Source: Puniceicoccaceae bacterium (GTDB taxonomy: Bacteria > Verrucomicrobiota > Verrucomicrobiia > Opitutales > Coraliomargaritaceae). Taken from it: DNA of 55,154 nt. Position numbers and translations under genes: made by a program. Shown in pieces: positions 1 through 8,543 of the stretch; the stretch's first letter is position 1; every line of letters begins with the position of its first letter. The notes under the pieces were generated by a model, which saw only the letters and a list, made by a program, of their open reading frames with translations, was not told where the DNA came from and did not search any database. The stretch covers positions 1 to 55,154 of the forward strand of contig PBYS01000103.1 of assembly GCA_002729725.1 (NCBI GenBank), written 5' to 3'.

Positions 1-257
1 ACATGTAGGAAGGGGCGCATGGTGCTGAGAGCATTTCGAGGAGTGGGTGCTATGTCAATGCGCCGGCTGTGGCTGTTGGCTCATTTTTTGCTCCAGATAC
101 GTTCCGTGTTTGCAATTTCTAGGGGAGCTTTTATCTCCAGAGTTCATGGCTAATTCTACAACTTCACTGATTGAGTCCTTTAAGCAGGATATTAAATTAA
201 CCATGCTATAAGAAATTGTCCGCAAGCAACGCTAGCCAGAGTTGGGCCTGTAGATCC

Positions 258-920
258 TTATTTGTCGAATAATTGGATCTCTGGTCTTCTCGTGCGGTAG
301 GTGATGCCTTCTTGTATGATGCTGTAGCCTTCTACGAATCCGTTATCAAAGGCCCTGCAGAAGCACAACCATTCCGCTTCATCGTTGATGGGGAATTTGC
401 GCTCAATTTGATTACGATCCTTAAGTAGCCGATTGAGTGTTGAAAACGGGAGCATCCCGTATATTTCAGGGTCGAATTTGAGCCCATAGTTGTAGCCTAG
501 TTCTCTGGCCCCTGCGTCGTCATAATATTCGTCATAGCGTTCGGCGTAGCCTTTGAGGAACTCTCTTGCGAGTGATTCAAACTCTTCGCTCTCTATTTGA
601 GAGAAGGCTGCTCTTTGCCTTAATTCTTGTCTGGATAACTTGATTGCCCACTCAGTTTCGAAATCAGGCATCGATTCCGAGCGAGTATTTAATGCGACTA
701 TTTGGCCCGTAAGGTAGGCGAACTCGGAAAGGCTATATAATTCATGAGCAAATCTGGCGGTGCTCCTTTCTACCGGCGATGTTTGATGTTCTTGAGAATC
801 TGGCAAAAGGACCCACCCAAAGATTAAGCAAATAAATAAGCCGAGATTCAGTAAGAAGGCGCGCTTGGTTTCGAGTAGTGAGCTGCGCGCCTGCTCTTGA
901 GGCCTGGCAGTCTGTTTCAT
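258..920 (-). CDS. Membrane-anchored hypothetical protein
   Basis: 220-aa protein of no family I recognise. I place the start at the ATG at 920 (MKQTARPQ) rather than the upstream in-frame start at 998, because this ATG overlaps the stop of the preceding gene in an ATGA arrangement, implying translational coupling. Residues about 22-40 (AFLLNLGLFICLIFGWVLL) form one membrane segment, so the protein is probably a signal-anchored protein with its bulk outside the cytoplasm. The rest is charged and rich in aromatic residues (YAERYDEYY, GYNYG, FDNGFVEGY) with no catalytic motif seen. It is the second gene of a two-gene minus-strand unit that continues out of the window's left side. Real-gene status is well supported; function unknown. 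Confidence 0.7.
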   Translation of the reverse strand: MKQTARPQEQARSSLLETKRAFLLNLGLFICLIFGWVLLPDSQEHQTSPVERSTARFAHELYSLSEFAYLTGQIVALNTRSESMPDFETEWAIKLSRQELRQRAAFSQIESEEFESLAREFLKGYAERYDEYYDDAGARELGYNYGLKFDPEIYGMLPFSTLNRLLKDRNQIERKFPINDEAEWLCFCRAFDNGFVEGYSIIQEGITYRTRRPEIQLFDK

Positions 921-1795
921 TGTGGATTCATTGTCTTTAGAATTCGTAATAAGAGTTGCTCTTGCTCGGAGGTCGTCGGCTGAATCAGTCTCAGCCACTG
1001 CTCTTTCGATGCTTTACTGCTAGATTGGTTCTCTAGGACTCGCAAGATTGCTGTTTGTAAATGCGTGCTCGCACTGTGGTAAATGTTCTCCATCGGGAGG
1101 TCTAAGAGGGCGCCTAGTTCAGATAAGGTCTTTAAGGCTGTGATACGTGTCGTTGCTGCCCTGCTTGATTCCATTGCGGTGTTGCGGAGTCGATCTTTAA
1201 ACTGAGCGTTGCGCTCTGCGGTGCTGGCGTTGTTCTTTATGAGAAAATACTCCGCTTCTAGCGACGTATCGGCCAGGCTGTTGTTTTCATGGTAGAGTGT
1301 GTCGATGAGCTCGAAGGTCTCTTCGTTGACCTTGTCATCGCTTTCTATTCGCAGCCAATTTTCGATATATACGCGAAAAGCAGTGTCGCGTAAGGTTAGG
1401 GCTTGCTGTGTTTTTTGAGCAATTTTAGCTAGTAGTTTTAGCTCCGAGGCTGTGTCCGCATTTTTTCCATGAGCCTGCATGCTTGCTTGATATAATGGCC
1501 ATTTGTTTAGATTAGGCACGCTGTCGAAATGTAGTCCGTAGATTAATTCAGAAGTTCTGATATTTAGCTCATCTTGATCTTTGAATTGGCTTAAGTGAAA
1601 GGCCGCTTCGCGGAGACTTGTTGCTTTCGTGGCGTGCTGCCAATGCGCTTCGTCTGTCATTATCTCTGTTCCCAGCGAAGTGCTTGCCTTGTTGGTTATA
1701 CTTGGTTTTGATTTGGGTCCAAAAACAAACCACATTAGTCCAGTTGCAATGCAGGCATTTGTGACGCATAAAATGATGATAAGGTTTCGATGCAT
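917..1795 (-). CDS. Membrane-anchored helical-repeat-like hypothetical protein
   Basis: 292-aa protein beginning with a signal anchor (residues about 4-27, LIIILCVTNACIATGLMWFVF) followed by a mostly alpha-helical region. Several segments of paired helices (for example RITALKTLSELGALLDLPMENIY) suggest a HEAT/TPR-like solenoid, an inference from pattern only. The layout (one N-terminal membrane helix plus a helical-repeat body of 270-320 aa) is like that of the 340-aa protein at 43911-44933 on the other side of the IS/prophage, so both may serve the same exported-protein locus. It starts 115 bases from the left end of the ISL3 element, whose insertion may have separated it from its original upstream region. 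Confidence 0.7.
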   Translation of the reverse strand: MHRNLIIILCVTNACIATGLMWFVFGPKSKPSITNKASTSLGTEIMTDEAHWQHATKATSLREAAFHLSQFKDQDELNIRTSELIYGLHFDSVPNLNKWPLYQASMQAHGKNADTASELKLLAKIAQKTQQALTLRDTAFRVYIENWLRIESDDKVNEETFELIDTLYHENNSLADTSLEAEYFLIKNNASTAERNAQFKDRLRNTAMESSRAATTRITALKTLSELGALLDLPMENIYHSASTHLQTAILRVLENQSSSKASKEQWLRLIQPTTSEQEQLLLRILKTMNPQ

Positions 1796-1902
1796 GTATA
1801 AATGCGTTTACAAGAACGTAATAGTTGCAAGTGTATTTTGCTATTTAATGTGTCGGTATTTGCTATGTTACATTGTGATGGTTGCATGTTTTTCGGTGTG
1901 AT

Positions 1903-1910
1903 ATTTTTGT
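1903..1910. repeat. 8-bp target-site duplication of the ISL3 element, left copy
   Basis: The sequence ATTTTTGT lies immediately outside the left inverted repeat of the IS and is repeated exactly at 38917-38924 outside the right inverted repeat. An 8-bp duplication is what ISL3-family transposition normally makes. The perfect match indicates a fairly recent insertion with no later rearrangement of the two flanks. Confidence 0.93.
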
Positions 1911-1935
1911 GGCTCTTCAGCAAAATCTGTGGGTA
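1911..1935 (+). repeat. ISL3 terminal inverted repeat, left
   Basis: Begins GGCTCTTCAGCAAAATC, typical of ISL3-family ends. It matches the reverse complement of 38892-38916 at 21 of 25 positions (differences at positions 2, 9, 13 and 18). The transposase stop codon lies inside this repeat (1917-1919), so the gene runs to the very end of the element. Confidence 0.9.
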
Positions 1936-2713
1936 AACTTCGGTTCGGGCAAGTCTCCAAGTTGATGTAAAAGAGCGACTTTCATGATCTCGAAGCTGCG
2001 GTATCCGTATGCTTTTCTGATACCCATGTTGATCTTCAGGTTCAACCCCTCGACGATGCCGCTTGAGTAGGCTTTCCCGGCTTTGAAGTAGTTCATCAAA
2101 AGCTCCTCATGTTTGCGCAGCGTCTTGACGAACTTCTTCATGGGTGGAAGTCGGCTGCGCATGGCCCGGGCACACCACTTTTTCAGATACCATCTCGCCC
2201 ACCTCGGGGAGTCGTAGTGCCAGAAGCCGTCGAAGGATTCCTTCAGGTAATAGGCGCGCACGCTTTTGAGGTCATACTGGAGTACTTCATCGAGTCGTGC
2301 GCTTTGCTTATCGCTAAGATTCTCGGTGCGCTTGAGGAAACAGTAGCGGGAGTTGCCCAGAACGGGTTCATAGCCGCCAGCGTGCAGCTCCTTTGTTTCG
2401 TCACGCCTGACTTGGTCGACGGCTTCGCCGAGCTTCTTGGCGATGTGAAAACGGTCGAGGACGTTCAACACGCCGGGCAAGACTTCGGCGATGACTTTGA
2501 GGTAAGGCTTCCACATGTCCGAACAGACGACTTTGATCTTCGCGCAACGCTCCGCCCCGAGATCCACGGTAAAAAAGTCCTTCAGTGCCTGGGTCGTGCG
2601 CCCCTTGAGTACACCGATCAGCCGCTTTTTGCCCGCGTCGATCTGGTAGACCAGTGTCATGTATTTGTGGCCGCGGCTGTAGGCGACCTCGTCCACGCCG
2701 AGTGCTTCGATTC
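1917..2713 (-). pseudogene. ISL3-family transposase, C-terminal (catalytic) part
   Basis: This is the catalytic half of the transposase: the region LGVDEVAYSRGHKYMTLVYQ contains the first DDE aspartate, VVCSDMWKPY the second, and SSGIVEGLNLKINMGIRKAY the glutamate. It has no start of its own because the prophage begins at 2714. Joining it to the N-terminal half at 38158-38687 after removing the prophage and one ATTC copy gives an uninterrupted 440-aa product, with the junction reading LDGIEALGVDE as expected for the family. The break lies just upstream of the first catalytic aspartate, so neither half could act alone. An internal GTG at 2696 might allow a 259-aa fragment, but that would lack the DNA-binding half. 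Confidence 0.93.
2710..2713. repeat. 4-bp target-site duplication of the prophage, left copy
   Basis: ATTC immediately precedes the prophage terminal TG at 2714 and recurs at 38158-38161 right after the prophage terminal CA. Removing one copy restores the transposase frame exactly (GGA ATC GAA GCA). No exact 5-bp duplication exists here: the neighbouring five bases are GATTC on the left and ATTCC on the right. Confidence 0.8.
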
Positions 2714-2761
2714 TGTAAAGCGCCAGAAGGTTTAGCGACTAGGGACAAAGGTTTAGTGTTT
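2714..2761 (+). promoter_or_regulatory. Prophage end with transposase-binding-site repeats (2714 side)
   Basis: After the terminal TG there are two related blocks: AGAAGGTTTAGCGACTA (2725-2741) and ACAAAGGTTTAGTGTTT (2745-2761). Both share the core AAGGTTTAGYG, which recurs in inverted orientation at the other end of the prophage. Repeated inverted motifs next to TG/CA termini are the layout of Mu-type transposase-binding sites. The second block overlaps the stop codon of the last late gene (2753-2755), so coding sequence runs directly into the end. Confidence 0.7.
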
Positions 2762-3064
2762 TTGGGTCTTTCGCAGCAGGCACTGCAAAATGCCTGAAAT
2801 AGTTTTTAAGGGGTGCTTTAAGTTGAGTGCAACTCGATTTAAACATGCTTTCCTTCCCTGGCAGCCGCAGCCGGGTTTGCCTAGTTGATCCATCCATCTG
2901 GCCAATCTGTGGATCTTAGGTGCCTGGTTGTTTAGGAATGTGGCGATCGGTTTGGCTAGGCGCTCGACTTGGTCGCCGCTGGCCTCTCTTTTTTTTTTGG
3001 GCTTGCTGGGGAGGGTTTGCTTTTGCGCCTCGTGAGTGAGGTGCGGGAGATTGAGTGCGGTCAA
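2753..3064 (-). CDS. Small Cys-motif phage protein at the end of the late arm
   Basis: 103-aa basic protein starting at a TTG five bases after the stop of the preceding tail gene. Its middle holds PGCGCQGRKACLN, resembling a C-x-C/CGGCxxRxxxLN motif common in very small proteins at the end of phage tail or lysis gene clusters; the function of those is unknown. The N-terminal region is highly basic (KPKKKR). It is the last late gene and its stop codon lies within a transposase-binding repeat of the phage end. The start codon is the least certain point; the motif and the tight spacing support a real gene. Confidence 0.6.
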   Translation of the reverse strand: MTALNLPHLTHEAQKQTLPSKPKKKREASGDQVERLAKPIATFLNNQAPKIHRLARWMDQLGKPGCGCQGRKACLNRVALNLKHPLKTISGILQCLLRKTQKH

Positions 3065-3069
3065 TTCGG

Positions 3070-4128
3070 CTACTCTTGCGTGTAGAATGTCAGCGCGGTC
3101 AGCTCGGCGTCCGCCCAGTCATCGTCGTTATAGCTGTCGTAATTGACCTCCACGAATGGGATGCCTCCGAAGGTGGAATAGGTGATGCTGCGAGTGGTGT
3201 TCGACCACACACCCAAGGGGAAATAATCCTCGTCGGGAATCCACGAGACGAAGACGTGCTTTTTAACATCAATTTCAGAACTCCCTTGGTTGGCACGTCC
3301 GGCGGCCTGGAACGGGCCATTGCATAGCCATGAGCCCCTATCCCCAAAATCATCATGTGCCTCCGCTTGCTGCATGTCTCCTTCCAAGCCGTCATACTGA
3401 TAAGCGTTGTCGGAGAACTCCCTGAGCACGGATTTAGGAGTTCCGGTATCTTCACTGGCGTTGCCGTTGAAGAATGAGGCGACTCCGTAGCCCACGAAAT
3501 TACCCTCGTCACTTATGTCTCCGTTATACATGCGGACGATTTCAGGGACTTGCACAATGACTGCTGCGGAATAGATGTATGCGGCTCCGTAAAAGTATGC
3601 TTTCGCTTTGCGCCCGTAGCCACGTTGCCAGCGCGGAAATCCTGATCCCGGATCGCGCCGGAATTTGAGTTGATACGGCGTGCCAGCCCCGTCCTTCCTT
3701 TGCAGCACGCGCATGCATTCCCGTTCGTTCGGCAGCATCGTGGGCTTGTTGTCTTCGTAATCAGTCGAGCCCGGAGAACCTTCTGGGTCTAGCTCGGGAA
3801 AGACAAGGGCGGTGTATTCTTCCAAGCCGATGCGGACTTCTTCCTCATCTATTTCAACGGGGAATTCCCCGAACCCATACTCCGTTGACCGAGCCGTCCC
3901 CGTGACGCTGTAGGTCTCATACGTGAGCTTGATCGCGTTGAGCCACGAGAGGTGGATTGCGGATGCGGTCGGGGCGTTGCCCTTCTGGGTGCCGCCGAGG
4001 GTGATCCACCAGTCGGCGGTCGTGCTGTTGCCATCGACATCCTCCAGATCGGTGAGGTCGATTTTGCGCGGGCAATAGGGAAACCCGTTGCTCGTCGCGC
4101 CTAGTTGGTATGGGCCGGTGGTGGACAT
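3070..4128 (-). CDS. Putative tail-tip or virion surface protein
   Basis: 352-aa soluble protein without signal peptide or membrane segment, starting MSTTGPYQLGATSNGFPYC. Composition is rich in Gly, Asp, Tyr and Trp, as in beta-rich virion proteins. I recognise no named domain. It lies directly downstream of the 649-aa tail protein, with its start overlapping that gene's stop (about 4128), so the two are translationally coupled. Position after tape measure and tail-hub genes suggests a distal tail component or a receptor-binding protein. That assignment is from position only. Confidence 0.6.
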   Translation of the reverse strand: MSTTGPYQLGATSNGFPYCPRKIDLTDLEDVDGNSTTADWWITLGGTQKGNAPTASAIHLSWLNAIKLTYETYSVTGTARSTEYGFGEFPVEIDEEEVRIGLEEYTALVFPELDPEGSPGSTDYEDNKPTMLPNERECMRVLQRKDGAGTPYQLKFRRDPGSGFPRWQRGYGRKAKAYFYGAAYIYSAAVIVQVPEIVRMYNGDISDEGNFVGYGVASFFNGNASEDTGTPKSVLREFSDNAYQYDGLEGDMQQAEAHDDFGDRGSWLCNGPFQAAGRANQGSSEIDVKKHVFVSWIPDEDYFPLGVWSNTTRSITYSTFGGIPFVEVNYDSYNDDDWADAELTALTFYTQE

Positions 4129-6077
4129 TATCCTATGCGTATGAGTTCGGCTTTGGGGCCGGTCGCCGTGCAGACGACGTTTTCGCGGTAGATGCCGGAC
4201 AGGTCGTTTGTTATTTTTTCCCCTTCTGTGGAGTATATCAAAGGCAGGCGAAAGTAAGTCTGGTCTGTAGATGCCTCAGCATCGCCATCGAAGGGAGTGG
4301 TGTTGGATGTGCCCGTGGGAGCGTCCGTGAAAAGATCTTTTAATCGACCGTTCTCGACCTGAAATTGGATAAACCAATTGTCGTCCGTTTCCGGATCGTA
4401 GCCCTCCATGATAGAAGACAGATAGATCAGATTGGGGACAGTTTGCCCGGCGAGGTAGATCACCATAACCCCTGAAGATGAGCTTCCGCCTCCGGCGGTG
4501 ATGGTGGCGGGGCCCTTGGTGGGGAGGACGCTCTGGGAGCTGCTGCCGCCGCGTCGGATCGAGCCGTTGGCGCCCTGGCGGGTGCGGACATTGCGGGTGA
4601 GCTGGAAGAGGTCGTCGGCTCCGAGGTGCTTGGCTGGCCCGAAGTCGATTTGGGTGGTGCCGGAGTCAAGGCTATAGCGGACGTTGTAGATCTGGGCGTG
4701 CATGCTCTCCCACTCCGACCGGCCGCCGAGGACATTGAGGCGCTTTTTGATATGGTCGGTAGCTCCGACCTCGGCCTCATGTAGGGTAATTGAGCCCTCG
4801 TAGTGGAGGCGGGAGAAGCTGGAGAGCACGGCAGAGGCGAGGCCTGTGGGGGGAGACTCGCCCGCGCTGGAGTTGGAGACGTAGGTATAGGTTTTGGAGA
4901 CGGCGTTGGTGCCGCGCACGGAGAATGTGAGGTCTTCGGTTTTGGTGACGCCGTCCTTGGTGTAGGTGACCTCGCCCTTGATGACCTGGTCGCAGACCTT
5001 GCGGGTCATCCAGTCGGCGATACTGCCGGACACGAGCATGGAGTCGAAGCTCGAGCCGTCGTTTTGGCCGCCGTCGTCCTCGTCGTCCACGGGTGTGCGG
5101 GTGCCTCCGGACACGGTGACGCTAGTAGCTCCGGCGAGCTGGGGGAGCTGCCTGCGCCACCATGCGCCGGAGGTCTCTTGGATAGTCTCGACTTCGACGG
5201 TTTGCTTGGTCAGAGAGACTTGCGAGCCTTCGAGGTTGATATACACCTTGAGCACTTTGAACGGGTCACCCAGGTCCCCTGCCGAGTCGGTCAGGATCTC
5301 GGTAAGCTCGCGGCCATCGAAAGTGTCAGTGCGCTCGTATTTGACCTCGACGCCGTCTTTTTGCAGATCATGGCGTGGGTTGATATTGTTGTCCGTGATG
5401 ACGACGTCTTCGATGTCGTAAGTGAGCGCGGCGAGGCTGGCACGGCGCTTGAAGTGGAGCGTCGGTGTCAGCGTGGCATAATCGAAATAGGCAACGACAT
5501 CGGGATTCCATCTGAGCACGCGGGTAATGATCTCGGCGCAGCTGACCGTCTTCACCTCCTCGAAGGGGATCGCGGTGGCGACCTCGACAGTGCCGAGCTG
5601 GAAGAGTGCGCCCGCTCCGATCTGAGTGAGCGCATAGTTGACGGCGGCAGTGATGACTTGTCCGGAGTGGACACGGTTGCCATTGAGATCGGTGCCGAGG
5701 ATGATGCGGGCTAGATTGACGGTCTCCTCTTGGATCTGGGTTTCGCCCTTGTATTCACGCGTGTAGTCTTGCTCGTAGATGATGTTTGCAAGCTGCCACC
5801 AGGGCCCGGCAATTTTATAGCTGATGCGCTCAGCAGATCCGGAACCTTGGCGGGGGGTGGCGATGCAACGGCCTTTGAACCATTGTGCTGCTTCGCGGTA
5901 GATCGTGACGGTGTCGCCATGGGCGAAGACGGGATCGGCGTCGTAGTCGGCGGCTTGGGTGACGGTGAATAGGTCGGGTGCTTGTGTAACGACTTGAAGC
6001 TGGGCGCTGTGAAGATTGAGGCTGCCGAATGTGACAGCGGCCTCCGCGTTTTTTTGAATCGTCCAAGAGATAGGCAT
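4128..6077 (-). CDS. Putative tail hub / baseplate-like protein
   Basis: 649-aa protein directly following the tape measure gene. The N-terminal part (MPISWTIQKNAEAAVTFGSLNLHSAQLQV, then HGDTVTIYREAAQWFKGRCIA) has the beta-strand pattern of tail-hub proteins that bind the tail tube; an internal stretch discusses a module like GpD/gp27 hubs (NPDVVAYFDYATLTPTLHFKRR, residues about 190-215). The C-terminal 170 residues are Gly/Ser rich and end in a probable beta-structured tip. In transposable siphoviruses several proteins in this place build the tail tip. The hub assignment rests on position and general pattern, not on a clear family motif. Confidence 0.6.
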   Translation of the reverse strand: MPISWTIQKNAEAAVTFGSLNLHSAQLQVVTQAPDLFTVTQAADYDADPVFAHGDTVTIYREAAQWFKGRCIATPRQGSGSAERISYKIAGPWWQLANIIYEQDYTREYKGETQIQEETVNLARIILGTDLNGNRVHSGQVITAAVNYALTQIGAGALFQLGTVEVATAIPFEEVKTVSCAEIITRVLRWNPDVVAYFDYATLTPTLHFKRRASLAALTYDIEDVVITDNNINPRHDLQKDGVEVKYERTDTFDGRELTEILTDSAGDLGDPFKVLKVYINLEGSQVSLTKQTVEVETIQETSGAWWRRQLPQLAGATSVTVSGGTRTPVDDEDDGGQNDGSSFDSMLVSGSIADWMTRKVCDQVIKGEVTYTKDGVTKTEDLTFSVRGTNAVSKTYTYVSNSSAGESPPTGLASAVLSSFSRLHYEGSITLHEAEVGATDHIKKRLNVLGGRSEWESMHAQIYNVRYSLDSGTTQIDFGPAKHLGADDLFQLTRNVRTRQGANGSIRRGGSSSQSVLPTKGPATITAGGGSSSSGVMVIYLAGQTVPNLIYLSSIMEGYDPETDDNWFIQFQVENGRLKDLFTDAPTGTSNTTPFDGDAEASTDQTYFRLPLIYSTEGEKITNDLSGIYRENVVCTATGPKAELIRIG

Positions 6078-6078
6078 A

Positions 6079-8145
6079 TCAGTTTCCGAGTTGCTGGATG
6101 CGGCTGGCGTTATTGTCGATCTGGGTTTGAAAACGGGCGGCCATGGACTCGACGGCGGCCACGAGGGGACTGAGGTCGAGAGTGACTGCGGCGTTGATCG
6201 CCTCGACGATGGGCGCGGTGTCGGCGGTCGTTTGCTGTGGATTGCCTGGCGCGGGTTGCGTGGGCGACGGGGCCGGAGTGGCCTGCGATGATGTTACGGG
6301 AGTCTCGTAGGCTTCTGACTCGTCGATCACGTTGCCGTTTTCGAAGTAGCGGGTCTCGCGGTCGCCTGCGATGTTGAAAAACGTGTCGTCGCGGCGGACG
6401 CCTTTGCGGAGTTGGCGGGCTTGGTCTTCTGCTTGGCCGAGCTGGGCGGCGAGTCCGAGGGCGCGCTCTGTCTCGGTGTTGCTGTTGCGGAGTTCTTCGC
6501 GGCGCTTCTTCTCGGCCTTGGCAGCTTTGTTTTGGAGGGCAACCAGGCGCTCGGCGCGGGCGATGGCCTCGTCTTCGCTGACTCCGGTCTTGGTGAGTTG
6601 ATTGATTATGACCTGCTCGCGTTTTTGATCTTGGAGCTTTTTGAGGAGTTCGTCGTTGCCGTCTATCTTGGCCTGGAGGATGGCTTCTTCGAGATCTAGG
6701 TTTTCGAGGAGAGTATCGCGGGCGGTTTTTTGGGCTTCGAGTTGGGCGGTGGCCATTTCTTCGGCGACTGCTTTTTGCTCGGAGGCGATGCGTTCTTCTT
6801 CGGCGAGGGCGGCATTTTCGGCTCTTGTGGCATTTTCGGCTACCAACTGACTGCCGCGCTCATTACCTAGTGAGATGGCTCCGCGCAGGCTTTCGGCCTG
6901 CTGCTCCATGAGGGCGAGTTCGGCCTCTAGTTTTTCGCGGATCTGAGTGTTGGCGATGCCGGATTCGAAGAGCTTGAAGCCTTTGGTGTCTTCGATCTGC
7001 TTTTTTTGGTCTTTGATCGTGCCGACGAGGGCGTCGAGTTTGACTTGCGTCTGCGTGATGGCGAGGTCGAGGGCGTCTTGACTCTCGGCCCCGAGGATGG
7101 AGTCGACGAAGGAGGTGTCGCCGAGGCCGATGGTGTCGCGGAATCGCTCGTTTGCCGACCTGGCGTCATCGGCAGCGCGTTGGATCTCCATGTATGCGAC
7201 CGAGGCCGCTGTAAGAAAAGTAAGCCAGGGGGACGCGGCCAGCGATGCGGCCTTTAGCGCATTTCGATACTTGAGAACCGAGGCGACCGCCACTAGCACC
7301 GGGCCAGAACTAGCGGCGACACCAGATAGCGCAAGGCCGACATTCAGAGCGGCAGGGCTCAATTCCTGCGCCGCAGCGGCAGCATCCTTTAACCCCGACA
7401 CCAGCGGAGTGATGGCGGGCAGGAGCTGGTTGCCGATGATGGTCATCAGCTCAGTGCTCTCCGACTTTAAAAACTTAAACTGGTTGGCCGCGCTGTCGGC
7501 GGTGCGCGCGGCGTCGCCATGGGCGGCGGCGGTGCCCTCTAAGATGAGCTGGTAGCTCACCTGGGCGCGTTCGGCGGCGGTGAGCTCGCGTTTGCCGTCG
7601 CCGATCCCCTGCTCGAAGGCTTTGGCTTTGACGGTCGTGGCATTGAGCGCGACGCCGAACTTGAGCAGGGGCTCATACTGACCCACGAGGCCGGAGCGGA
7701 TGCGTTCCAAAGCCTCGCTTAGCGGGATATTGTTAAAGCTGGCGAGATCGGCAGCGAGCGTGACGATGCTGTCGCTCATCTCGGCCGCTTCGGTCGGCGC
7801 GAGGCCGAGGGGCACGAGTAGATCCTGTATGCCTGAGTAGAGGCCTTGTAGCTCGGCCGTGGTGGCGGGGATGGTGTCGCGCAGCTCGGCAATGCGCTCG
7901 TTGATGCGGCCGGTCTGGTCGCCGAAGACGGCCTCCAGTTTACTGCCCGCCTCGGCGGCATCGGCGGCAAACTTTACAGAGAGGCCGCCCAGGGCGACCA
8001 GCGGCGCGGTGACCTTGAGCGAGAGCTGCTTGCCCGCCTTGTCGGCGCTGGCTGCGAGCTGGTCGAGAGAGCCGGAGACTTTCTCCGAACCGGAGGCATC
8101 CCCCTTAGTGAGGATGTTGATTAAAATATCTCTGGCGCTCGACAT
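6079..8145 (-). CDS. Tape measure protein
   Basis: 688-aa largely helical protein with the standard layout of tail tape measures: an N-terminal region with GDASGSEKVSGSLDQLAASADKAGKQLSLKV style repeats, a hydrophobic segment at about residues 270-315 (LNVGLALSGVAASSGPVLVAVASVL ... WLTFLTAASVA) and a long Ala/Glu/Gln-rich coiled coil (about 360-580). It sets tail length during assembly and leaves the tail on DNA injection. Using the usual rule of about 0.15 nm per residue, the tail would be roughly 100 nm, an inference. The gene lies between the chaperone-like gene and the tail-hub gene, the normal order. Its leader is G-poor with a CATCATTCATCC-type sequence and no Shine-Dalgarno site. Confidence 0.9.
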   Translation of the reverse strand: MSSARDILINILTKGDASGSEKVSGSLDQLAASADKAGKQLSLKVTAPLVALGGLSVKFAADAAEAGSKLEAVFGDQTGRINERIAELRDTIPATTAELQGLYSGIQDLLVPLGLAPTEAAEMSDSIVTLAADLASFNNIPLSEALERIRSGLVGQYEPLLKFGVALNATTVKAKAFEQGIGDGKRELTAAERAQVSYQLILEGTAAAHGDAARTADSAANQFKFLKSESTELMTIIGNQLLPAITPLVSGLKDAAAAAQELSPAALNVGLALSGVAASSGPVLVAVASVLKYRNALKAASLAASPWLTFLTAASVAYMEIQRAADDARSANERFRDTIGLGDTSFVDSILGAESQDALDLAITQTQVKLDALVGTIKDQKKQIEDTKGFKLFESGIANTQIREKLEAELALMEQQAESLRGAISLGNERGSQLVAENATRAENAALAEEERIASEQKAVAEEMATAQLEAQKTARDTLLENLDLEEAILQAKIDGNDELLKKLQDQKREQVIINQLTKTGVSEDEAIARAERLVALQNKAAKAEKKRREELRNSNTETERALGLAAQLGQAEDQARQLRKGVRRDDTFFNIAGDRETRYFENGNVIDESEAYETPVTSSQATPAPSPTQPAPGNPQQTTADTAPIVEAINAAVTLDLSPLVAAVESMAARFQTQIDNNASRIQQLGN

Positions 8146-8178
8146 GATGATGGCGGATGAATGATGGCGAAGGACGGA

Positions 8179-8514
8179 TTATTTATCAGCGAGGCCAAAC
8201 CAACCGGCGGCGGTGGCGGCGGTGAGCGCGGGCTCGAAGGTGGGGTCGTCTTGCTCGGCGATGTGGTCGACCAGCATGGCGGGATCGGGATAGCGGGCGC
8301 GGGTGGCGTCGTCGAGAGCGGACCAGATAAGGAGGACTGTCTGGTGGTAGTCCTGCCCCGGCACGGTGAGCAACGCGTTGAGGTTGCCGCCATGGCGGCC
8401 ATAGCGGAAGCGGGCGTGCCGGTCGTAAGTCAGGACAGCTGGCTGGCCGTTGAGCTGGATCCGTGCTTCGCCTTTGGCTGCGCAGGACGCGATGTTGGTT
8501 TTAGTTGTGTGCAT
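8179..8514 (-). CDS. Putative tail assembly chaperone-like protein
   Basis: 111-aa soluble protein directly upstream of the tape measure gene. It begins with a beta-rich part (EARIQLNGQPAVLTYDRHARFRYGRHGG) followed by a helical part ending TAATAAGWFGLADK. Position just before the tape measure and the fold pattern fit small tail assembly chaperones, which bind the tape measure and recruit tube subunits. In many phages such genes come as a pair joined by a programmed frameshift; I do not see a second overlapping partner here, so a single chaperone is assumed. Confidence 0.6.
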   Translation of the reverse strand: MHTTKTNIASCAAKGEARIQLNGQPAVLTYDRHARFRYGRHGGNLNALLTVPGQDYHQTVLLIWSALDDATRARYPDPAMLVDHIAEQDDPTFEPALTAATAAGWFGLADK

Positions 8515-8543
8515 TGCTTCGTGGGTTTGTGTTTTGCTGTATG

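Noticed and set aside
1..257. Gene at the left edge
   Set aside because: Only short frames without natural composition; it is probably the 3' region downstream of the minus-strand gene pair.
2109..2735. Plus-strand 208-aa frame over the transposase C-terminal half
   Set aside because: It is the complement of the ISL3 catalytic domain; minus-strand DDE motifs are clear.
4803..5714. Plus-strand 303-aa frame opposite the tail-hub gene
   Set aside because: Gly/Ala/Asp/Val-rich low-complexity translation, the usual shadow of a GC-rich gene on the other strand; the minus-strand gene has clear domain structure and operon context.
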